A DNA stretch of 64,000 nucleotides. Source: Anodontia alba. Lineage: Eukaryota > Mollusca > Bivalvia > Lucinida > Lucinidae. The DNA is taken from NCBI GenBank assembly GCA_964016985.1, contig OZ024821.1:16727211-16791210 (forward strand). Reading direction: 5' to 3'. The translations under genes and the position numbers were made by a program. Position 1 is the stretch's first letter, and the number at the start of each line of letters is the position of its first letter. Below are positions 11,438 to 19,944 of this stretch, in pieces. The notes under the pieces were generated by a model. The model worked only from the letters and a program-made list of their open reading frames with translations, had not been told where the DNA came from and searched no databases.

Positions 11438-12100
11438 AAAAACAAAAAAAGGTAAGAGAAAAGTCCAGGGAGTGCCACAATCACAAATCGCAGCCCTTCC
11501 CAGACCCCAAGAGAAAGAGGAAAACCGACAATCCAAACAAGCACAAACCGAACAAACGTACGAAAAGCACTAAGACCAGCTCCCTCCTCCCCAAGTGAGG
11601 CAATCGCAGCACTAAAAGGACTGAAAAACACAAGAACAAAATGACACACGGAAAGACATACAACAAATCGCCTCGTAGAATAAACCACAAAGCAACAAAG
11701 AGTAAGACTCTCACCGGGACCACCGCCTTAGAACGGTCGGTAGAGCAAACCACCGGGGGGTTTAAAGCACTTTTACAGCTAGCTAACTTCACCCTGGGTC
11801 CCGATGCTACTCTTAATACAGAAATATATAAAAATTCGGTTCGCATAAAGGCTCCCAACTCAGTCAATGCATCAAAGCGAAAACATAAAAATCAAATTAA
11901 TCACTATAATAAACAAAGACGAGTACTCATGGCTAATTCTACTGTATGCCAGAGTAAATGAAAACCAATAGTTGAACCACGGCGTGCCAAGCCAAAGACA
12001 TATCGTCAAGCCCCAACCCACTGGTTATAGTTTTACGAAGAGGCCGTCATTGAGTCTGAGGCCCGAACCGCCGTCGTGCAATTAAAGAGTGAAGTATAGC
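11438..12100 (+). mobile_element. Repeat family with residual basic ORF, copy 1
   Basis: This segment splits the LINE coding sequence. The + strand contains an ORF of 106 aa (11641-11961), rich in Lys, Asn and Thr. Upstream in the same frame is a Lys/Arg-rich stretch with one stop. The same sequence is at 58160-58800 in reverse, where the matching frame is open without that stop. The first words (gtgccacaatcac) also recur at 34907. The two copies differ by amino-acid changes without breaking the 99-codon frame, so it may be coding, but no domain is recognised. Antisense ORFs over the same bases are rejected. Confidence 0.55.
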
Positions 12101-13904
12101 CATCAAGTCTTATGAGTTTCATTAAAAGAACCTCCAGTTGAGAATGTTATCCCTAAATAAACAAACTTGCTTACAATTTCAACATTTTTTCAATCATATG
12201 TAAAATTCATATTTATTGGTAGACTGCCCACCTTTCTAAATACCATAATGTTTTTTTTTGTCAATATTAACTGTTAATTTCCATTTACTGCAATATTCAG
12301 ATAAGATAGATAAACCATTCTGAAGACCTTCACTAGTATTTGAAAAAAAAAATGACAATATCATCAGCATACAATAAAAGATATAACTTCAACATACCTA
12401 TATCAAAACCCCAGCCCCCTTCTGTATTAATTCATTTTCCAAATCATTAAGATACATACTAAATAAAAATGGAGATAAGCATTCCCCTTGCCTCACACCA
12501 AGGTGACTTGAAAAATCATTACTTAATTTATTATCATACTTGACTTTAGACTTAATATTTCTATACATTGACTGAATAACATCTAATATTTTCCCTCTTA
12601 CACCACTTTGAATTAATTTATACCAAAGAACATCCCTTACTACAAAGTCAAAAGCCTTTTTTTAAAATCGATAAAAGCTGCATATAACTTTTTATTTTCA
12701 TTTACACAATATGAAATCAGACTATTTAAAACAAGATGTTATCTAAAGTACTCATTCCTTTTCTAAAACCTGCCTGTGCCTCTACATATATATGATACAT
12801 GTATTTTTCTGCCCAGTCATTTAAACGCGTGTTAAGAATACAAGTAAAAAGTTTACCTACCACACTTAATAAGGTTATGCCTTTATAGTTCTCTACATTC
12901 TCAATGCTTCCTTTCTTATGTAAAGGAATAATGAAACCATCTCCCCAAGAGTCAGGAAAATAACCTGTGTCAAAGATTTTATTAAATAATACATAAAAAG
13001 AATGTAAATAGCTATTGATACCATACTTAATAAATTCATTTATCAATAAATCAGGTCCATCGCTCTTTCCATTTTTTAAACATTGTACTGCTTTACGAAT
13101 TTCAGGGACACTTATTTCTACATTAAGTTCATCAAACATTGCCCCTAACTCCCCTTTTATATATCTTTGATTATAATACAAAATATCTTCATCAGAATGG
13201 AAAAACCTGCTTTCAGGATTATTTATAGCCCTAAAATAATCTTCAAAATGTTGTGAATTTAAAGTTTTAGACACACCTACTGGACATAATTTTTTCAGTT
13301 ATTTCCAATAATTCTTTGCATTGTCAAAACGGTGTTTTTCTAACATTTCAATCTGAGATTTTCTATGCTCATATCTACTCTGCCTTAATGTTTTCTTATA
13401 CTCTGCCCTAGCCCTAACCATACTTTCTCGATAATCAATATTCTCCTTATCAAACCTATAATTATCCAAACATCTATAAAAAATACTTCTTTTCAGTTTA
13501 CATGTCTCATTAAACCACACATGTTTTGTTTCAATAAATGACTCATCATTTTGCTTTTTTATAGTCCTTCTTCTAAACAAGGGGTTACAAATAGATTCGA
13601 TAACTGACTGAAAATGGGTCACATTCGAATTTAATGCTTCATGAGACCTAATGGCTGAAATTTCCTCTGTTAAATCATTAATAGCACTTTTCATATCTTC
13701 TGACTGTAATGCAGACTGATATTCATCAACTAAATTACTATTCCATACATATCTATAATTTAACGAACCTCCAGATAAATCCTCACCATCCAAATTACTA
13801 GACAAATTTGACATTTTTATGGAAAATTGAAGTAAACAATGATCACTTAATATATTTGGGTCATCAACGCTAAAGGTACTAAATAAAGGAAATAATTCTT
13901 GAAC

Positions 13905-13955
13905 AAGACAATTCCCCGACAAGACAGTTCCCCGACACGGCTTTTGGAGACAGTT
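13905..13955. mobile_element. Foldback element, left part (split by the Polinton)
   Basis: Contains 'gacagttccccgac' subterminal repeats. The sequence continues at 32813 on the other side of the Polinton and is mirrored at 33515-33655. It represents the outer end of one arm of a roughly 0.9-kb inverted-repeat element. Confidence 0.75.
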
Positions 13956-14449
13956 AGTAGTATAGGCGCCTCTTTGGGGTGGCAGCCATCTTGGATGACG
14001 TCATCGGCGGCCATCTTGGATTATTTTTTTGAAACAGGGTTTTCCCGATCTATATTTAGACTTGGTTTTTTTTTTCAGATTTTATATTTAGAAATGACCG
14101 TATGATTTATTTTTAGAGATGACCTCATGGTTTGAAATAGTATGACTTGTATACTCAATCTAGGACTTGATCACGGACATTTGCGGTTCAGGTCCTAGTC
14201 GATAATCATCTTTTGTTTTAACAATACAGAAAAACTATGGTTGAAATAGTATGACTCAATCTAGGACTTGATCGCAGACATTGTGGGGTCAGGCATGCAC
14301 GCACGTGCGCACGCACACTGAAATAATGTTAATATTTATTTACCTGTCTACGATATGAACACTTCGACATCCAAAGTCCGAATGACACGATTCAGGTTCT
14401 ATATTTTGACCTATTAGTATAGAAAATAATCCCCTTTCAAGCAGCCACG

Positions 14450-14620
14450 ATGTCTGGCTTTGACAGATGTTCCAACAATGGATGCAAATAATCCCCACTT
14501 AATAATTCAATAGGCTATTCAACTGCCATAAATTAATCTCCTTTGAAGCAGCCATGATGTCTGGCTTTGAACAAACATTGAACAATGGCCTATTCAAATG
14601 TAAAAAATAATCCCCTCTTA
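14450..14620. repeat. Subterminal repeats in left TIR
   Basis: Copies of 'gcagcca(c/t)gatgtctggctttga' with 'aataatcccc(t/c)' words at about 75-bp spacing. The same unit is expanded in the partial TIR copy at 29040-29280. Repeated subterminal motifs can serve as integrase or replication-protein sites; that role is inferred. Confidence 0.55.
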
Positions 14621-14704
14621 GTGGACGATAGGATTAATTTGAACAAAGACTGTGTTGACAATACCCTAACAATCTTGTCTAAACATGCTATTTTTAAGTT
14701 CAGT

Positions 14705-14862
14705 CGTTCTATTTTCATCAACCAATCAAATGAGAGGAAACAAATGATTGACCACGTGATGATAGTGAAGTCTATTTTTATAAACCAATCAAATGAGCTC
14801 AGACAAATAATTGACCACATGATGATGGTAAGTTCTAATTTTATCAACCAATCAGAATGTAT
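14705..14862. promoter_or_regulatory. CCAAT-box repeats with CACGTG E-box in TIR
   Basis: Three imperfect units of about 65 bp each carry 'accaatca', and a CACGTG lies at about 14752-14757 (decayed in the next unit). It is mirrored at 31917-32070 and again at 28796-28935. An enhancer-like role is inferred from the motif cluster only. Confidence 0.45.
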
Positions 14863-15057
14863 CCCATAAGCCCTTTCATTTCCATAATGAAAATCAATTC
14901 CCGACCCTTCATATTATACATTTCATTGTATATCATCATCATGAGATTTACAGTGTCTAAACACACATTCGATAAGCATCTTATCAATCCTGAAAATTAT
15001 CAGGATTCATCTGTATTTTTAATAAGCACCTTATGTTATCATGTATACGGACGTGTC

Positions 15058-15417
15058 TTAACAATCCAGACATAAGTTATAGCAGCAAAAAACAAAGGCT
15101 GTGCTTTGAAAAAGCAAGGGGAAGACTTTAAACATAATATTAATAGTTATATGTAAACTTACTTTGTTTATTATATTCACCGCTTGGTGAACATCCACTT
15201 CATATACATTCAATCTAGGAAGAATTTGTGGTTCTCTCATTAACCCGGCCTTCGTTTCACCATCTTCAAACACAAGCAAGTCTTCCTTGTCTACTGCCAG
15301 TTTTTGTTTCCCATAAATTATATTCACAGTTGTATTCCCAAAACTGTGGGGACCTTCTCCGCCATTTAACAACATTTGAAGTACTCGGCTCAAGGTTCGA
15401 TATACAAACTCCAACAT
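15058..15417 (-). CDS. Unknown TIR-encoded protein, left copy (119 aa)
   Basis: An outward-facing ORF inside the TIR, with a twin at 31352-31711 that keeps the full frame with only a few amino-acid changes, all near the end. The first 85 residues look soluble and mixed-charge. After 'HQAVNIINK' the sequence turns hydrophobic. At that point the DNA reads 'aacaaagtaagttt', a good 5' splice site, so residues after about 86 may be intron. The start is the first ATG, preceded by an A-rich leader. I recognise no family. It might be a captured host first exon or an element gene present twice. Confidence 0.45.
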   Translation of the reverse strand: MLEFVYRTLSRVLQMLLNGGEGPHSFGNTTVNIIYGKQKLAVDKEDLLVFEDGETKAGLMREPQILPRLNVYEVDVHQAVNIINKVSLHITINIMFKVFPLLFQSTAFVFCCYNLCLDC

Positions 15418-15865
15418 TTTTTTTTAATTAATAATTTTCTGCAAGTGTGTTCCTTTGTGTGTGAGTGACGAGAAAGAACAGTAGTAATTAATCATTTTAG
15501 GGGCCCCTGTAGGCATAAACATAACCAAAACGTGCCTTTATACATTTCAATAATACCTTTCTTAAACAAATAAGGAATATCTCTACTAAGCCTTTTTTGT
15601 TTACTGAATAAAAGTAGGGTTGGATGCTGTAAAATAATAAAGGAACGTTTTCCTCATGTTGTTCTCTTTAAATAAAAGCAACCTGTTCCAATATAGTTGT
15701 TTCCCAAGTAAATGCCTCTTAGCAACCCTTTTATTTGGAAAGCAATAACCGGATTAAAAAGGATTAACGTTTGGCTGAAATGCACCAAAATTTACAAAGT
15801 TATAGAGAAATTAGAGCTAAAGATAAGTTTCAATTTTAAAGGTATGATAATGAATATCTACATGT

Positions 15866-15940
15866 GTGTGCGTGCGTGTGTGTGTGCATGCGTGCGTGTG
15901 TGTGTGTGTGTGTGTGTGCATGCGTGCGTGTGTGTGCACT
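15866..15940. repeat. (GT)n microsatellite in left TIR
   Basis: GT/GC-rich alternating tract whose mirror image is at 30832-30903. The two tracts differ in length, the main length difference between the TIRs. Confidence 0.85.
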
Positions 15941-16194
15941 TTATTAGACATTGAAACACGTGAACAGCAAGGTTTAGGCATTGAAAAATATTCTTTTTTA
16001 CAATAGTTATTTTTTAAACTGAGTACTAGAAATATCAACTGTTGTATCAAAATGGCATGTCTCAACACGTTTTAAAAATATCATGTGACTATAAATAGAT
16101 GACTTGTTTTATCAAAATGGCATGTCTCAACACGTTTTAAAAATATCATGTGACTATAAATAGATGACTTAACTCGAGTTTCTTTAAATAATGA

Positions 16195-16260
16195 CCAATC
16201 AGAATGAAGTATGACGTATGTTACTAACTGACCAATCAGAATATACGTCATGCTATATAA
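16195..16260 (+). promoter_or_regulatory. CCAAT / CRE-like / TATA promoter of the PC4-like gene
   Basis: Two alternating pairs are seen: CCAAT 16195-16199, TGACGTA 16212-16218, CCAAT 16232-16236 and TACGTCA 16244-16250. TATATAA follows at 16254-16260. Initiation about 30 bases downstream would favour the ATG at 16314 over the upstream ATG at 16218. The whole module lies in the TIR, so an inverted copy is at about 30530-30595. Motifs are seen; factor binding is inferred. Confidence 0.65.
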
Positions 16261-16313
16261 GTCGATGTTCCATTCCTTCTAGTCATATGTGTATTGATAC
16301 TCACGAAGCTAAC

Positions 16314-16820
16314 ATGTCTCACTTCAGATGCAGATTTTGCCCAGGAAATGGTCGTTATGTCGAGGTGAAAGAGTGGAAAGGCGAGCTACGTGTCGATTTG
16401 AGAGAATGGGAAAATGATAAACCGACGAAAAAAGGAATCAGTCTCACTTTAATGCGATGGAAGAACTGGGTCGAGCAGATTGAATATGTGGACGAGGCCT
16501 TACGTGAGAAAAAGTCCTATGGAAGTCACCTGGGAGGGAACGTGTATTGTAACATAGCGGACAAGAGCGTGTGTGTGGACATCAGACAGTATTGGAAGCC
16601 CCAGACTGAAGTTATACCGACCAGAAAAGGGCTGTGTTTTAGACCTGGTGAATATAAGCGCTTGAAAGAACTATTGCCGGAGATAGGAGATGCGCTACCT
16701 GAGCTGAGCGCTGTGGTGCCTTGTTTTCTTCAAAGCGATCATCAAAACCAACTGGGAGCCATGCAGTGTCAAGAGTGTAATCCAAACGATTTCCAAAACT
16801 GGAGAGACACGTCTATGTGA
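16314..16820 (+). CDS. PC4-like transcriptional coactivator, tandem ssDNA-binding domains (168 aa)
   Basis: Two PC4/p15-type domains in tandem, residues about 14-65 and 78-125. Each shows the family pattern: a G-x-VDLRE/VDIRQ strand, a PTKKGISL or PTRKGLCF strand, and a helix beginning near Trp or Lys-Arg-Leu. CxxC pairs at residues 6-9 and 152-155 could jointly bind zinc. PC4 binds single-stranded DNA and stimulates Pol II initiation; in an element it could act in transcription, replication or repair. I chose ATG 16314 because 16218 lies upstream of the TATA box. The first 14 codons are inside the TIR, so a truncated start is repeated in inverse at the right end. The 50-aa ORF follows after 3 bases. 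Confidence 0.8.
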   Translation: MSHFRCRFCPGNGRYVEVKEWKGELRVDLREWENDKPTKKGISLTLMRWKNWVEQIEYVDEALREKKSYGSHLGGNVYCNIADKSVCVDIRQYWKPQTEVIPTRKGLCFRPGEYKRLKELLPEIGDALPELSAVVPCFLQSDHQNQLGAMQCQECNPNDFQNWRDTSM

Positions 16821-16823
16821 AAC

Positions 16824-16976
16824 ATGTTTGGAATCATGTTTGTGACTATAGCTATGTTTGACGAGTTGTTGTTTTGGATGAGATGTCGGCAGTTACGAAG
16901 AGAAGCAAGGGAAGCTGCAGAACATTTGATAGAAGTGTTTGAGCGACAAGAACATTTATTTAGTGCTGTATTGTAA
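16824..16976 (+). CDS. Small protein, hydrophobic N-terminus and charged helix (50 aa)
   Basis: A short ORF three bases after the PC4-like stop. Residues 1-18 are hydrophobic (FGIMFVTIAMF...LLFW). Residues 19-45 are strongly charged and could form an amphipathic helix (REAREAAEHL). It could be a small membrane or virion protein. No homologue is recognised, and its only support is position in a compact gene block. Confidence 0.4.
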   Translation: MFGIMFVTIAMFDELLFWMRCRQLRREAREAAEHLIEVFERQEHLFSAVL

Positions 16977-17024
16977 AATTGTATACGATATGTTGTTGTT
17001 GTAAGAATGTTTATATGTATTTAG

Positions 17025-18186
17025 ATGCTCAAAATAAAGATGACTGACTGGAAGCAGTATTTATCTTCTTTGTACTTTAATCCAAAGTCCCCTACAAGCT
17101 ATCTTGGCCCCGAGAAATTATATCAATTCGTAAAATCTGAGGGTAAATTTAAAATTGGCCGACACCGAATCCGAAAATGGTTACAAGACCAAGACTCTTA
17201 TTCCCTAACCAGAGGGGCAAGGCGGAACTATACCCGGTCACGAGTCATAGTGGCAGGTATGGACAGTCAGTGGGACATAGACCTTATGGATATGGTGGAT
17301 CTCGCCAAACAAAATGATGGTTACCAGTACGTGTTGGTTACCATTGATATTTTCTCTCGGTTTGCTCATTGTCAACCCATCAAAAGCAAAAAAAGGAGTC
17401 GATGTGGTCAAGGCCCTGCAGACAATACTCAAGGGAGCCCGACGCCCAAAAGTATTTAGATCAGACCGTGGCATGGAGTTCCGTGCGAGGGACGTGAATA
17501 AATATTTAAAAAGCCAGAATATTCACCATGTCTATGCTTTGAACACAGAGACCAAAACCAATTACGCAGAAAGACTTATTAAGACGCTGAAACATAAGCT
17601 ATTTAGATACATGATGAAACGCAGGACACAACGCTATGTAGACGTTCTTCAAGATATGGTACAAAGTTATAATCACACCGTACATCGAAGTCTAGGCCAG
17701 GCACCCGCATCCATTACACAGGACACTGAAGGAGAAAGTAGACTACAACAATATTTGCTGAGAACTGTCAAATCGAAGAAAGCCACCATCAAATCAAAGA
17801 AGAAACCCACTGTCAAATCGAAGAAACCTGACAGATACAAGTTTAAACTCGGTCAAACTGTACGTCTGTCCCATGTGAGGAGTTTATTTGACAGGGAATA
17901 CTCGCAAAAGTGGACGGGTGAGATATTTAAAATCAACACGCGTTACAGAAGAGAGGGTGTCCCTGTGTATACTGTCGTGTCCTGGGATGACGAGCCTGTG
18001 GACGGAACATTTTATGAACCGGAAATGCAAGCCATCCGTGTGGATGACTCAACAGAATATCACATTGAAGAGATATTAAAGAGACGTGTCCGCAACAAAA
18101 GAAAAGAAGTCCTTGTTCGATGGTTACACTGGCCCAAGAAATATGATAGCTGGATTCCGGAAGCAGAGGTCCAGGATTTTTCCTAG
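17025..18186 (+). CDS. Polinton integrase (DDE, chromodomain), one frameshift
   Basis: A retroviral-type integrase that inserts the element and produces the 6-bp duplication. The N-terminal part (17025-about 17395) holds the DNA-binding region and the first catalytic Asp in the 'WDIDLMDMVDL' strand. The second part (frame of 17314-18186) has the second Asp in FRSDRGMEF and the Glu in NYAERLIK, completing DDE. A Lys-rich repeat (KSKK) links to a C-terminal chromodomain, about the last 45 residues (EEILKRR...RWLHWPKKYDSWIPE). The two parts are out of frame by one base at an A7 run (17388-17394). Either an indel, a sequencing error or ribosomal slippage is possible. The ATG at 17314 is internal and not a real start. 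Confidence 0.9.
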
Positions 18187-18187
18187 A

Positions 18188-18218
18188 CCAATCAGATTGT
18201 AGCATTTATAACCACGTG
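18188..18218 (+). promoter_or_regulatory. CCAAT, TATA-like and E-box sites upstream of the TBP gene
   Basis: CCAAT at 18188-18192 lies two bases after the integrase stop. TTTATAA is at 18205-18211 and CACGTG at 18213-18218. The TBP-like ATG is at 18282. The arrangement repeats the TIR promoter vocabulary. Confidence 0.5.
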
Positions 18219-18281
18219 ACTTGGAGGACTTTAATACCACGAGAGAGATATGCAAACCTCATTTCCTGAGAAGACGGCATC

Positions 18282-18809
18282 ATGAAAATAACTAACGTGG
18301 TTCACACTGCAGAATTATGTTGTCACATTGACTTAGGAGAACTATGCCGGAGCCTATGGAATGCTCGGTATGATCCTAAAACATTTCCTGGACTTATATG
18401 GCAACACAGAGTAATCGGCGGTAACTGCTTAGTGTTTCCCAATGGAAAAATCAACTGTAATGGAAGTGCATCTAGTGCAGAAGAGGGACGTCAGAGACTC
18501 CGAAGGTACGCCAGACAACTTCAGAAAATGGGGTTACCAGTGCGTCTCAAAGACGTCAGGATGGTGACAGCGTCTGCTAGCCACACTCTAAGTGCAGGAT
18601 TAGACATACAGAAGTTGGCTAAAGAACGAACAATTGTGTATGAGCCAGAGTTGTTTCCCGCTCTAAATTTTAAAATGCATGGTGTCAACTTTTGCTGTTT
18701 CCATACGGGTAAAGTGGTGATCACGGGTATAAAAGGATCCCAGTACATAGACTACGTGGTATTACCGACACTCATCGAACTAGAACTCTATACGCGTAAG
18801 AAGCCATAA
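18282..18809 (+). CDS. TATA-box-binding-protein homologue (175 aa)
   Basis: It matches the conserved C-terminal core of TBP in length and in its two direct repeats (residues about 5-88 and 92-170). The hallmark YEPELFPAL (120-128) is intact, with GKVVITG (143-149) in repeat 2 and GKINCNG (55-61) in repeat 1. The four Phe positions that kink the TATA box in TBP are all present at 35, 52, 125 and 140. There is no long N-terminal extension. TBP nucleates Pol II initiation complexes on TATA promoters. Encoded here between integrase and capsid genes, it could direct transcription to the element's own TATA promoters; that is inferred. Divergence from host TBP makes recent host capture unlikely. TBP is not part of the usual Polinton core set. 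Confidence 0.88.
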   Translation: MKITNVVHTAELCCHIDLGELCRSLWNARYDPKTFPGLIWQHRVIGGNCLVFPNGKINCNGSASSAEEGRQRLRRYARQLQKMGLPVRLKDVRMVTASASHTLSAGLDIQKLAKERTIVYEPELFPALNFKMHGVNFCCFHTGKVVITGIKGSQYIDYVVLPTLIELELYTRKKP

Positions 18810-18828
18810 TATCAAACAGAATATAATC

Positions 18829-19176
18829 ATGGAACATTCAAAAGTCTTCCGGTCTATCCATTATTTAACTGCATTGGGAGATGCCACGCCTACTGATCGA
18901 AAAACGATGCTACAGAATGCCACGCGGCTGCAGATGTCAGCCATAAGAGAAGTTGCCAAGAGAATTATTAATGGAACAATTAATCCTCTAAGAAGGGATG
19001 CACGACTCTTTGATAGGAAAATATTAATGCTAAGAACATTGGCATCCCATACAGTCAGTTTCCAGAGAAGAAAGGCACTAGTCAATCGACATTCTTCGTA
19101 CCTACCTTCCATGCTAAGAAGTGTTTACCTGATACAATCTATATTAGACGAAATACAAACAGCAACGGAAGCATAA
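18829..19176 (+). CDS. Small basic helical protein, paralogue A (115 aa)
   Basis: A Lys/Arg-rich helical protein with a pattern shared with the minus-strand gene at 21921-22244: T..R..LLQ..TR.Q..AI..(V/I)A, then a RKAL/RKAI motif about 50 residues later. The two are paralogues or a duplicated virion component. The gene starts 19 bases after the TBP stop, and its stop overlaps the next ATG (TAATG). The late-gene position and basic charge fit a core or DNA-condensing role, but that is inferred. Confidence 0.65.
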   Translation: MEHSKVFRSIHYLTALGDATPTDRKTMLQNATRLQMSAIREVAKRIINGTINPLRRDARLFDRKILMLRTLASHTVSFQRRKALVNRHSSYLPSMLRSVYLIQSILDEIQTATEA

Positions 19177-19622
19177 TGACAGACTTTTACGTCTACCTCA
19201 GCAGTAAAAACTCTTTAGATCTACGTAAGAACAACAACCCTTCAGATTTTTGGATCCAGTTCAACAAGACCTACACCTTGGATGGCCACTGGGTGTGCGC
19301 TCTCAAGCAGGTGACACTGACTAGTAATTTTACTCCAAGGGCCAAGAGACTGCATCTCTGTTGCGATATTGTGAAAGAATCATACGTAAGAAACAGAACT
19401 GTTCCGGTGTTGAGAAATATTGAGATTGAAAACCGATATAAAAAGATTAAGACAGACACCTTTGAAGACGACATTTACCTACCAGTGAATGTCTCACACT
19501 TGAGTTCCATCCGATTAATTATATTAGACGAGGAGCTACAACCTGTCACCTTTGATACCAACGACCTTCACTGCGTGTTACATTTCAAGCAACATGGGCT
19601 CTATCGAAGTGTACGATGTTAA
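19176..19622 (+). CDS. Minor capsid (penton-like) protein (148 aa)
   Basis: A beta-rich protein beginning DFYVYLSSKNSLDL, followed by 'NNPSDFWIQFNKTYTLDGHWVCALKQ'-type strands that are typical of the single-jelly-roll penton/minor capsid proteins of Polintons. It lies two genes before the major capsid gene, as usual in this group. Its ATG overlaps the preceding stop, and its end overlaps the next gene by 29 bases. It should form the vertices of the icosahedral shell. Assignment is by pattern and context. Confidence 0.75.
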   Translation: MTDFYVYLSSKNSLDLRKNNNPSDFWIQFNKTYTLDGHWVCALKQVTLTSNFTPRAKRLHLCCDIVKESYVRNRTVPVLRNIEIENRYKKIKTDTFEDDIYLPVNVSHLSSIRLIILDEELQPVTFDTNDLHCVLHFKQHGLYRSVRC

Positions 19623-19938
19623 GCTGCAAAAGTGGGTCCCATACATTCCAGACTACGATAAATGGTATCAACACTTTAAAGACTTGAGTGATGGGTATGT
19701 TCAACCAGATCACCTTGGTCGTTACGTGGTTGGCGTGGGCGAAAGAAACAGACAATTGAAAGAAACTGAGAGACCTGTTGTAAAATTGGTTACTCCAGTA
19801 GCTCAAGCTGTAGAGATGGCCAAATCCGAAATAGAACGTAAGAAGGAAGGTGGTAGTAGAAAACGTAAGAAGGAGACAATCTCGTCATTAACAAAACGTT
19901 TGAAACGGTACGCTTACAATCCGGAAGACCAAGTATAA
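19594..19938 (+). CDS. Virion-block protein with basic C-terminus (114 aa)
   Basis: I choose the internal ATG (19594, MGSIEVYD) because the upstream ATG at 19552 lies deep in the penton gene. The first half (VPYIPDYDKWYQHFKDLSDGY) is aromatic-rich. The last third is basic, with two nuclear-localisation-like clusters (RKRKKE and KRLKR). It sits between minor and major capsid genes. I do not recognise the family; scaffold, core or DNA-binding roles are possible. Six bases separate its stop from the major capsid ATG. Confidence 0.6.
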   Translation: MGSIEVYDVKLQKWVPYIPDYDKWYQHFKDLSDGYVQPDHLGRYVVGVGERNRQLKETERPVVKLVTPVAQAVEMAKSEIERKKEGGSRKRKKETISSLTKRLKRYAYNPEDQV

Positions 19939-19944
19939 ACAAAC

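Larger units (their letters stand above)
9907..13915 (-). pseudogene. LINE (non-LTR retrotransposon) ORF2: endonuclease C-terminus, reverse transcriptase, zinc knuckle
   Basis: A broken LINE read on the - strand. The AP-endonuclease C-terminus (NILSDHCLLQFS) is at the start of 13922-13299. The RT fingers and palm follow in the same frame, after one in-frame stop near 13299, in 13274-12726. The catalytic YADD box is encoded near 12358-12373. Further RT/thumb sequence lies at about 11438-11304. The C-terminal part (10744-10409, FCKKLLGVKKSTQND) continues with frame breaks to a CHIC...H...C zinc knuckle and a stop at 9907-9909. The 5' end, with most of the endonuclease, is missing. Two insertions split it: a solo LTR at 10708-11299 and another repeat at about 11438-12100. 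Several stops and frameshifts mean it is inactive. APE-type LINE is well supported; the clade (CR1/L2-like or other) is uncertain. Confidence 0.82.
13956..16356 (+). repeat. Left terminal inverted repeat of the Polinton
   Basis: About 2.4 kb, nearly identical in inverse orientation to 30435-32812, differing by scattered substitutions, microsatellite length and an indel near 16268-16290. It contains an outward-facing ORF (15058-15417), a GT microsatellite, CCAAT-rich repeats, the CCAAT/CRE/TATA promoter and the first 14 codons of the PC4-like gene. Confidence 0.95.

Noticed and set aside
11481..11867. 128-aa hydrophobic - strand ORF and similar + strand ORF at 58236-58499
   Set aside because: They are antisense to the Lys-rich frame of the repeat family; the hydrophobic composition is what that antisense reading gives.
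16218..16313. N-terminal extension of the PC4-like protein
   Set aside because: The TATA box lies inside it at 16254-16260, and the family-like part starts after 16314.
17314..17395. Start codon of a separate 290-aa integrase
   Set aside because: The ATG is internal to the upstream frame. Integrase homology shifts frame at the A7 run, so this is one gene with a frameshift.
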